Assembly (NCBI GenBank): GCA_030152605.1
Contig: JASLJB010000342.1
Coordinates: 1-5,638, forward strand
DNA: 5,638 nt
DNA from: Acinetobacter sp.
GTDB taxonomy: Bacteria; Pseudomonadota; Gammaproteobacteria; Pseudomonadales; Moraxellaceae
Direction of reading: 5' to 3'
Made by a program: the position numbers and the translations under genes. The number at the start of each line of letters is the position of its first letter. Position 1 is the stretch's first letter. Below, one piece after another: positions 1 through 4,718 of this stretch. The notes beneath the pieces were generated by a model. The model searched no databases. It was not told the origin of the DNA and saw nothing but the letters and a program-made list of their open reading frames with translations.

Positions 1-33
1 CTGGTTTGCTTTATATCTCGAACCGTACTGAGC

Positions 34-867
34 TTAATTCAATTCCTGAGCACTTACTTGCACATAGCGAATCACCCCATCTTGATATAGATGGCGACAC
101 AGCTTGGCAGTCATGGCGATCTTGGCGTAGTCAAAAGCAATACGTTGTTTCAACTGTGGCGGGCGTAAGCGGTGAACATGATCCGCAAATCCCGCTAAGA
201 CTGCAGTGCTGATATCTTCAATCTGGATTTGATCAAAACAGTTCTGTTGGAGGAGCAGTCTTAATTGCACTTCAGTGTTGAGGTCATAAAAATTGATATC
301 AGCGGCTTTAAGTAGATATTTATAGCGCTGTTGCTGCAGCCGATTCAGCTGAGCAAATTTATCCGTCCAGATCAAGCAATGAAAGCCCAAACGCCCCTGC
401 GGTTTCAATACACTGCGTACAGCATTGAGCAGGCGCTCCACCGGCGCGTGATAGGCGGCATCGATACATAACACCACATCAAAAACCTGAGCCAGCTGCA
501 AGTCAGCTAATTGATAAAAATCACCTTGGTATACGCTAGGACACGGCGAAAGATGACGTTGTATCTGAGCGATACAGGAACGTTGTAACTCCACAGCACT
601 CAGCGATGTCACGGCGTAGGACTGCTGCCAATGCTGCAAACTGGCACCCTGCCCGCAGCCCAAATCCAAGACCTGATCGATGGCCTTGAGCTGAACTGCT
701 TGCGCCAAGTGATCGGCCAACTGCTGGCAGGCTTGGGCATAGTCTTGTGTCTGCGCATCCCAATAGCCCAAGTTACTCCATGCCAGCGACGAATGGTCAC
801 CGAGGTAACGACTATCAATCGCGTATTTATGTGCGCGAGGAGCGAAAACAGAGGACCAACGACTCAT
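34..867 (-). CDS. Class I SAM-dependent methyltransferase, substrate unknown
   Basis: This 277-residue protein has a complete class I (Rossmann-fold) methyltransferase core and should transfer a methyl group from S-adenosylmethionine in the cytoplasm. Motif I is VLDLGCGQG at residues 66-74. The acidic residue ending strand 2 is E93 in AVELQ. A GDF motif at 115-117 would lie next to the adenine. The strand-4 segment FDVVLCIDAAYHA spans 129-141, and LKPQGRLGF at 154-162 is the usual post-strand-4 loop. The N-terminal SNLGYW (31-36) is common in small-molecule and lipid methyltransferases of the Methyltransf_11/25 type. There is no signal peptide or membrane helix. The ATG at 867 begins MSRWSS and has only a weak GAG-type ribosome site about 9 nt upstream. 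The gene lies about 105 nt downstream of the oxidoreductase gene on the same strand. Base composition is locally GC-rich (39 of 60 bases in 601-660). It lacks the landmarks I associate with cyclopropane-fatty-acid synthase. The fold is clear; the substrate is not. Confidence 0.88.
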   Translation of the reverse strand: MSRWSSVFAPRAHKYAIDSRYLGDHSSLAWSNLGYWDAQTQDYAQACQQLADHLAQAVQLKAIDQVLDLGCGQGASLQHWQQSYAVTSLSAVELQRSCIAQIQRHLSPCPSVYQGDFYQLADLQLAQVFDVVLCIDAAYHAPVERLLNAVRSVLKPQGRLGFHCLIWTDKFAQLNRLQQQRYKYLLKAADINFYDLNTEVQLRLLLQQNCFDQIQIEDISTAVLAGFADHVHRLRPPQLKQRIAFDYAKIAMTAKLCRHLYQDGVIRYVQVSAQELN

Positions 868-900
868 ACTAAATGACTCGCTGGCTTCATATCAGATAGA

Positions 901-929
901 TACATATCGAATGACTTTGATGATTTCAA
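901..929 (-). promoter_or_regulatory. Possible promoter for the methyltransferase gene
   Basis: On the minus strand, TTGAAA (929-924) is followed after 17 nt by TATGTA (906-901). This matches the sigma-70 -35 box at 5 of 6 positions and the -10 box at 3 of 6. Transcription would start near 894, about 27 nt before the ATG. A second TTGACA (964-959) lies 17 nt from a poor TAGCGT (941-936). I see no terminator hairpin between the two genes, so readthrough from the oxidoreductase gene is equally possible. Confidence 0.3.
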
Positions 930-972
930 AACAATACGCTATGCAATGTGCTGCTCGCTGTCAATGCAAAGA

Positions 973-2271
973 TCAGTAGCCCAACTGCGGCGCGACTTCG
1001 ACTTTAGGTTTTAGCCCAATAAATGGTAAGGGGGCACCAAATATTTCAGCAATGTGCATCGCAGAGGTAACGGCAGATTCAAGAATCGGCAAACCATCAC
1101 AAGACCATGAGCCACAATAGAATATTTTGCGGTCTGCATCTTTATGACGCTGCTGGAGTTCTTTATTTAGTGCCACCGTCTGCGAATCCACCACTGCACG
1201 GTTCAGGCTCACCACTGAAATCACTTTCTTCGGATCAATCTCAGTCACAGGGCGCCATGTTTGGAATACTGGACTTTTACCGACCAGACTTGGCTCGATT
1301 GAATTGAGCCATACGGTAAATTGTTGACGTGTAAATTTACGATCCATCATATAACTCAGCACCGCCCAATCCTTACGATTCGGTGGCATCACCGAAGTAT
1401 CGGTGTGGATGACCAGATCACCTTGCTCAAAACGGAACTGTTTCAATAATGCGATATCATCCGCAAATTGAGTTTGATCGAGAAAGCCTTCGATCTTCGA
1501 GGTAGGGGTCGCCACCACCACACGATCAAAATAATCACGTTCATCTGTATCGTTGATTACCAAGATTTGATCATCTTGTTCAGTGACTTGCTTGATCGCA
1601 GAACCACTACGGATCTCAATACCTTCGATGAGTTTGTCGACCAGTGCTGGCGTTCCGCCTTGTAAACGCAACAAGGCATCACCGTCGGTCAGCTGTCTTA
1701 AAAAGGTTAATAAGGGTTTGGCTGGCCATTCGCCAATGGTCTTGGGATTACAGGTACAGATGGTATAAAGCACCGGCATCACCGCGCCGTGCCAAAAGAC
1801 TTCTTCAATATGATGCTGATTAATAAATTCAGCCAAAGTGATGTCTTGATCTTTGGATTTAAAGAACTGATGAATCGCCGTTTTGAGCTGCAGCATGCCT
1901 TTGACCAGACGCCAACCATACTGCTTGATGCCTTTACGATTGTTAATAATCGGGAAATTACCAATACGACTACGCGTGGTGGTTAACCACGTTTCAGTCC
2001 GATCTTCAAACAACCAACTACATGCCATATAAGTGCGTACTGGAAATGTCGGAATTCCCACATAGGCAGCCAAACTCAAGGTGTTTTTCCATAAATGCGG
2101 ATTCATCACGCGGAGCGGAGCATCGATTAATCCTTCTTCGAAGGTCAAACTATGACTATCCATACCACGACCAGCAAGTGCTTCAAAGATCGTAATATCA
2201 TGCCCGGCGTCTTTTAGAATTCTTGCCGTTGCCAGCCCGGCCATACCGCTACCTATCACTGCTATCTTCAC
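973..2271 (-). CDS. FAD-dependent oxidoreductase, amine-oxidase-like (NAD/FAD-binding protein)
   Basis: This flavoprotein of about 432 residues has an amine-oxidase-type architecture. From the start chosen here, the N-terminal dinucleotide-binding fold is KIAVIGSGMAG with GxGxxG at 7-12, followed by the ribose-binding acid E30 in TIFEA. RLQGGTPALVDKL (202-214) matches the Gly-Gly segment typical of the family, and VVVATPTSKI (251-260) is the second FAD-contact strand. The C-terminal FYCGSWSCDGLPILESA (384-400) is the FAD-closing motif. Length and motifs resemble the predicted NAD/FAD-binding proteins of the COG2907 type, often found beside lipid-modifying genes; that comparison is from memory. 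The reading frame extends to an ATG at 2304, which would add 11 residues. I prefer the GTG at 2271 because it starts at the family-typical MKIAVIG and has a GGA about 8 nt upstream, whereas the ATG has no ribosome site. The methyltransferase gene follows on the same strand. Substrate and electron acceptor are unknown. Confidence 0.85.
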   Translation of the reverse strand: MKIAVIGSGMAGLATARILKDAGHDITIFEALAGRGMDSHSLTFEEGLIDAPLRVMNPHLWKNTLSLAAYVGIPTFPVRTYMACSWLFEDRTETWLTTTRSRIGNFPIINNRKGIKQYGWRLVKGMLQLKTAIHQFFKSKDQDITLAEFINQHHIEEVFWHGAVMPVLYTICTCNPKTIGEWPAKPLLTFLRQLTDGDALLRLQGGTPALVDKLIEGIEIRSGSAIKQVTEQDDQILVINDTDERDYFDRVVVATPTSKIEGFLDQTQFADDIALLKQFRFEQGDLVIHTDTSVMPPNRKDWAVLSYMMDRKFTRQQFTVWLNSIEPSLVGKSPVFQTWRPVTEIDPKKVISVVSLNRAVVDSQTVALNKELQQRHKDADRKIFYCGSWSCDGLPILESAVTSAMHIAEIFGAPLPFIGLKPKVEVAPQLGY

Positions 2272-2420
2272 AGTTGTTATCCATGCGTTGATGATGTGAT
2301 TCATTATGAATCATGACGTCTAGAAAGACCTTATTAAAAAGTTCCAGATTTCTTGTTTTTCGCTTTCTGCTCAAGCCTTGCTCATTGCGATACAAACTTA
2401 TAATTTCAAAACATCGGTTA

Positions 2421-2449
2421 TTTATATTCAGCTGATATTCAGCCAACAA
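2421..2449 (-). promoter_or_regulatory. Candidate promoter of the oxidoreductase gene with embedded operator-like palindrome
   Basis: On the minus strand, TTGTTG (2449-2444) is separated by exactly 17 nt from TATAAA (2426-2421). The -10 box is a 5 of 6 match and the -35 box 3 of 6. The start point would be near 2414, giving a leader of about 143 nt before the GTG at 2271. The spacer holds an inverted repeat, GCTGA-TAT-TCAGC at 2431-2443, and a 9-bp direct repeat ATATTCAGC at 2424-2432 and 2435-2443, offset by 11 bp or about one helical turn. A protein bound here would block RNA polymerase. The AT-rich block upstream (2450-2500) could act as an UP element. Confidence 0.42.
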
Positions 2450-2527
2450 AAATCTCTATATCTCATATATTTATAAAAATATCTTTTTAAAAAAATAGGA
2501 TAAGTTAACTATTCCACTTGTGAGTCA

Positions 2528-2556
2528 TTTACAAAGTCAGCGCATTTGATTAGTAT
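2528..2556 (+). promoter_or_regulatory. Candidate plus-strand promoter with no protein gene behind it
   Basis: TTTACA (2528-2533) matches the -35 consensus at 5 of 6 positions. After exactly 17 nt comes TAGTAT (2551-2556), matching the -10 consensus at 4 of 6. The predicted start is near 2563. The only downstream signal on this strand before the antisense pirin gene is the hairpin with T-run ending at 2670. AT-rich DNA yields such matches by chance, so confidence is modest. Confidence 0.35.
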
Positions 2557-2562
2557 ATGGTC

Positions 2563-2670
2563 ATAAAATGACTAACGCATCACAAAAAAAGTTAAAACTG
2601 TGAAAAACAGTGATTACAGCGTAAAGGGCTTCACTTTTGTGAAAACAGCAGCGAAGCCCTTTAATTTTTT
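2563..2670 (+). ncRNA. Possible small RNA, about 108 nt, structured, ending at an intrinsic terminator
   Basis: A transcript starting near 2563 from the boxes at 2528-2556 would end at the stem-loop and T-run at 2622-2670. Inside it, ACTGT-GAAAA-ACAGT (2597-2611) forms a 5-bp hairpin. The A-rich stretch 2583-2597 is largely unpaired. Later, TTCAC-TTTT-GTGAA (2630-2643) can form a small alternative hairpin that competes with the base of the terminator stem. I recognise no known RNA family. The only reading frame inside is an 11-codon one (2568-2603) without a ribosome site. The call rests entirely on promoter and terminator signals in one sequence. Confidence 0.3.
2622..2670 (+). terminator. 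Rho-independent terminator-like stem-loop, plus orientation
   Basis: The arms TAAAGGGCTTC (2622-2632) and GAAGCCCTTTA (2653-2663) are perfect 11-bp complements around a 20-nt loop. TTTTTT follows at 2665-2670. The T-run lies on the plus strand, so the signal is oriented for rightward transcription. Read leftward, the hairpin is about 85 nt beyond the pirin stop codon and is followed by a poor T-run, so it could at best weakly terminate pirin transcripts. Confidence 0.65.
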
Positions 2671-2747
2671 AAATCGCAGCACAGCTTCAAACCCAATCAG
2701 CTGATCCTTGGATTGACCAATATTGGCATAGCTATGCTCTTTTTGCT

Positions 2748-3623
2748 TTATGCCTCAACCACAATCTGTCCAAATTTACCTTGATTGAAATCATGAAATG
2801 CCGCAATGATTTCAGCTTGGCTATTCATCACAAATGGCCCATGACCTTGAATCGGCTCATTTAAAGGTCGACCCGTTAAGATCAAGCATTTCACATCGCC
2901 CAACGCTTCAATCTGTAGATCTGGATCAGCATCTTGGGCAAACAACACCACAGAATGATCCTTCACCACTTGATTACCATTGATCATCACAGATCCCTCA
3001 AGCACCACCAACAAAGTATTGTGATCGGTAGGCACTTGAAAATCATGACAACTGCCTGAGATAAGCTGAAGATCCCAGACATTGACTGGACTAAACGTCG
3101 AGGCTGCGCCTTGATGATCTGCATATGTGCCAGCGATCACACGCAATTGACTGCCTTGTGAATCCAGCGCAAGCGTTGCAATTTGTTCAGCAGCAATGGC
3201 CTGATATTTGGGGGTGGTCATTTTATTTGCTGCGGGCAAGTTCACCCAAAGTTGCACCATTTCAAACATGCCGCCTTGCTCAGCAAAGGCCTGAGAATGA
3301 AACTCTTCATGCATTAATCCAGCACCGGCAGTCATCCATTGCACATCACCGGTCTTGATGGTTCCCCCACCACCATGTGAATCCTGATGCGATACTTCTC
3401 CTTGATACGCCAGAGTGACCGTTTCAAAACCACGATGCGGATGAGAGCCAACACCAAGCTGCTTGGTCGTCGGTTTAAATGCATAAGGCGCAGCATAATC
3501 CAACAACAAAAATGGGCTAATCGCTTGGCCTAAACGATCATAAGAAAATAAGTTTTTGACCGGAAAACCATCTCCGACCCAATGCATATGTTGATTGCGA
3601 TAAACACCAATTACTTTTTTCAT
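2748..3623 (-). CDS. Pirin family protein (bicupin)
   Basis: This 291-residue protein has the standard pirin length and layout: an N-terminal cupin domain carrying the metal site and a C-terminal cupin-like domain. The metal ligands expected from human pirin are present: H61 and H63 in HPHRGFETVT (61-70), and H105 and E107 in LMHEEF (103-108). QLWVNLP (124-130) is the family signature. The C-terminal domain retains LLVVLEGSV (204-212) and the GRPLNEPI segment (251-258). Some bacterial pirins, such as E. coli YhhW, open the flavonol quercetin in vitro, and others bind partner enzymes or regulators; the physiological substrate here is unknown. The protein is cytoplasmic with no signal peptide. 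The frame extends upstream to a TTG at 3647, but AGGAG (3635-3631) sits 7 nt before the ATG at 3623 and 4 nt before the adjacent ATG at 3626, so the start is one of these, with MKKVIG preferred. The gene is divergent from the ycaC-like gene. Confidence 0.95.
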   Translation of the reverse strand: MKKVIGVYRNQHMHWVGDGFPVKNLFSYDRLGQAISPFLLLDYAAPYAFKPTTKQLGVGSHPHRGFETVTLAYQGEVSHQDSHGGGGTIKTGDVQWMTAGAGLMHEEFHSQAFAEQGGMFEMVQLWVNLPAANKMTTPKYQAIAAEQIATLALDSQGSQLRVIAGTYADHQGAASTFSPVNVWDLQLISGSCHDFQVPTDHNTLLVVLEGSVMINGNQVVKDHSVVLFAQDADPDLQIEALGDVKCLILTGRPLNEPIQGHGPFVMNSQAEIIAAFHDFNQGKFGQIVVEA

Positions 3624-3646
3624 CATGTCACTCCTATCTCTAGGCA

Positions 3647-3675
3647 AGAATATGAATGCATCTTAAAGGTTTTAA
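3647..3675 (-). promoter_or_regulatory. Possible promoter of the pirin gene
   Basis: On the minus strand, TTAAAA (3675-3670) is separated by 17 nt from TATTCT (3652-3647). Each box matches the sigma-70 consensus at 4 of 6 positions. The start would be near 3640, leaving a short leader that still includes the AGGAG ribosome site at 3635-3631. The overlapping direct repeat TTAAAGG (plus strand 3663-3669 and 3672-3678) lies in the same place. Other weak promoter matches occur farther upstream, so this is tentative. Confidence 0.25.
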
Positions 3676-3710
3676 AGGGTCATACCGAGCCTATCCATCA
3701 TGACACTACA

Positions 3711-3746
3711 TCTCACCAATGAGACAATGCCGACTAAATCCGGCAT
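3711..3746. repeat. Two adjacent inverted repeats in the pirin/ycaC spacer
   Basis: TCTCA-CCAA-TGAGA (3711-3724) is followed 2 nt later by ATGCCG-ACTAAATC-CGGCAT (3727-3746), giving perfect arms of 5 and 6 bp. They lie about 85 to 125 nt upstream of the pirin start. They could be operator half-sites, or hairpins in the pirin leader if transcription starts upstream of them. Neither is followed by a T-run on either strand, so they are not terminators. Confidence 0.4.
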
Positions 3747-3839
3747 CAACAAGCACCTCACAATAAAACCCCAACTGAATATCCCATTTATATGACAAAG
3801 TTTCCTATTTAAGCGGATTCCATTTCTTGCTGCGATATC

Positions 3840-3845
3840 TATGAT
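3840..3845 (+). promoter_or_regulatory. Candidate -10 box for the ycaC-like gene
   Basis: TATGAT matches the -10 consensus at 5 of 6 positions and would give a start near 3852, with a leader of about 74 nt. The region 17 nt upstream (ATTCCA, 3817-3822) is only a 3 of 6 match to a -35 box, as expected for a promoter needing an activator. The operator-like repeats at 3856-3879 would then lie just downstream of the start, a position more typical of repression. The true start may therefore be elsewhere. Confidence 0.25.
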
Positions 3846-3855
3846 GAATGCACAG

Positions 3856-3888
3856 ATCAAGTGATTGATACCCAATCAAAGATACCCA
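3856..3888. promoter_or_regulatory. Candidate LysR-type operator (alternating ATCAA/TTGAT half-sites)
   Basis: Three half-sites alternate in orientation: ATCAA (3856-3860), TTGAT (3865-3869) and ATCAA (3875-3879). The last two form TTGAT-N5-ATCAA, which contains TGAT-N5-ATCA (3866-3878) and so fits the T-N11-A layout of LysR-type boxes. A direct repeat GATACCCA at 3867-3874 and 3881-3888 overlaps the cluster. It lies about 38 to 70 nt upstream of the ycaC-like start, in the spacer shared with pirin. The LysR gene next to the hydrolase is the obvious candidate to bind it. Confidence 0.4.
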
Positions 3889-3925
3889 CTTCATCATCAG
3901 CACAGATATTTTAAAGGACATCGAC

Positions 3926-4552
3926 ATGGGCAAAAATTATATTCGACTCGACAAAGACAATGCAGCAGTCCTCTTGGTCGATCACCAGACCGGCTTACTC
4001 TCATTGGTTCGTGATATAGATCCAGACAAGTTCAAAAACAATGTCTTGGCACTCGCAGCGGCTGCAAAATATTTTAATCTACCCACCATCCTGACGACTA
4101 GTTTTGAACAAGGACCGAATGGACCCTTAGTGCCTGAACTGAAAAACCTCTTCCCTGATGCGCCATATATTGCACGTCCTGGACAAATCAATGCTTGGGA
4201 TAACCAAGATTTCGTCGATGCTGTAAAAGCCACAGGGAAGAAACAACTGATCATCGCTGGTGTGGTGACCGAAGTCTGTGTCGCATTTCCTGCACTTTCA
4301 GCGCTGGCTGAAGACTTTGATGTATTTGTCGTCACGGATGCATCCGGTACCTTTAATGCACTCACGCGTGATGCAGCTTGGGATCGTATGTCGAGTGCTG
4401 GTGCACAACTAATGACTTGGTTTGGTCTTGCCTGTGAGTTACATCGTGATTGGCGTAATGATGTAGAAGGTTTAGGTGCACTATTTAGTAACCATATTCC
4501 GGACTATCGCAACCTGATGAACAGCTTTGATCAACTGAATGGAAAAAACTAA
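3926..4552 (+). CDS. ycaC: YcaC-like isochorismatase-superfamily cysteine hydrolase
   Basis: This 208-residue protein matches E. coli YcaC in length and, as I recall that sequence, over most of its residues. The fold is the isochorismatase-like cysteine hydrolase fold (CSHase). The catalytic set can be read as D19 in LLVDHQ, R84 in YIARPG (in place of the more usual lysine) and C118 in GVVTEVC (112-118), where the VV/VT step is the usual cis-peptide position. The N-terminal RLDKDNAAVLLVDHQTGLL and the C-terminal FSNHIPDYRNLM segments are characteristic of YcaC. E. coli YcaC crystallised as an octamer of unknown substrate; I know of no firmly established physiological reaction. It is cytoplasmic with no signal peptide. 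AAAGGA (3913-3918) lies 7 nt before the ATG, which settles the start. It is divergent from pirin, followed by a strong terminator, and then by a LysR gene that may control it. It is not isochorismatase itself: no aryl-carrier domain or siderophore genes are nearby. Confidence 0.95.
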   Translation: MGKNYIRLDKDNAAVLLVDHQTGLLSLVRDIDPDKFKNNVLALAAAAKYFNLPTILTTSFEQGPNGPLVPELKNLFPDAPYIARPGQINAWDNQDFVDAVKATGKKQLIIAGVVTEVCVAFPALSALAEDFDVFVVTDASGTFNALTRDAAWDRMSSAGAQLMTWFGLACELHRDWRNDVEGLGALFSNHIPDYRNLMNSFDQLNGKN

Positions 4553-4591
4553 GTCAGTTTCAAACGCTGATTTACAAGATCCATGACCAGC

Positions 4592-4630
4592 GCAAGCAGC
4601 CTGCTATGATTAGCAGGCTGCTTGCTTTTT
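4592..4630 (+). terminator. Strong Rho-independent terminator after the ycaC-like gene
   Basis: A perfect 15-bp stem, GCAAGCAGCCTGCTA (4592-4606) and TAGCAGGCTGCTTGC (4611-4625), encloses a TGAT loop and is followed directly by TTTTT (4626-4630). It starts 39 nt after the hydrolase stop codon. It should separate hydrolase transcription from the LysR gene downstream, which then needs its own promoter between about 4626 and the LysR start. Confidence 0.93.
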
Positions 4631-4718
4631 ATGCTTTAACATCAAGCGAGTGGAGATGAATGTGTTTTCTCAGTTAAACTCAACCCATAGCCCGCTGAGT
4701 CTATTGTTTGGAAAACTG

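Larger units (their letters stand above)
2272..2747. other. Intergenic region between oxidoreductase and pirin genes
   Basis: This stretch of about 475 nt has no convincing protein gene. It holds the proposed oxidoreductase leader (2272-2414) and promoter (2421-2449), a strongly AT-rich segment (about 2450-2505), and plus-strand promoter-like boxes at 2528-2556. It also has an inverted repeat GTCAT-AAA-ATGAC at 2560-2572, a small hairpin at 2597-2611 and a terminator-like hairpin at 2622-2670. Between 2671 and 2747, immediately downstream of the pirin stop codon, I see no strong element. Confidence 0.6.

Noticed and set aside
1..33. Edge sequence beyond the methyltransferase stop codon
   Set aside because: It is too short to assign: no gene end, hairpin or promoter can be supported.
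34..867. Methyltransferase as a cyclopropane-fatty-acyl-phospholipid synthase
   Set aside because: The protein is shorter than that family and lacks its characteristic N-terminal region; only generic class I SAM-binding motifs are seen.
536..876. Several short frames on both strands over the methyltransferase gene
   Set aside because: They overlap the conserved SAM-binding motifs of the real gene and have no independent support.
936..970. Imperfect symmetry around GCAATG...CAATGC between the oxidoreductase and methyltransferase genes as a terminator
   Set aside because: Only short outer arms pair, the centre does not, and no T-run follows on the minus strand.
2249..2449. 66-residue minus-strand reading frame upstream of and overlapping the oxidoreductase start
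   Set aside because: It begins at a TTG that overlaps the proposed -35 box, has no convincing ribosome site, and its protein has no recognisable motif.
2568..2603. 11-codon plus-strand frame starting ATGACTAACG inside the possible small RNA
   Set aside because: There is no ribosome-binding sequence upstream, and a frame this short is expected by chance in AT-rich DNA.
3672..3875. 67-residue minus-strand frame in the pirin/ycaC spacer
   Set aside because: It has a TTG start without a ribosome site, crosses the operator-like repeats and small palindromes, and its protein resembles nothing I know.
3982..4365. 127-residue frame antisense to the ycaC-like gene
   Set aside because: It is the shadow of a strongly recognised gene and has a serine/alanine-rich, motif-free translation typical of antisense frames.
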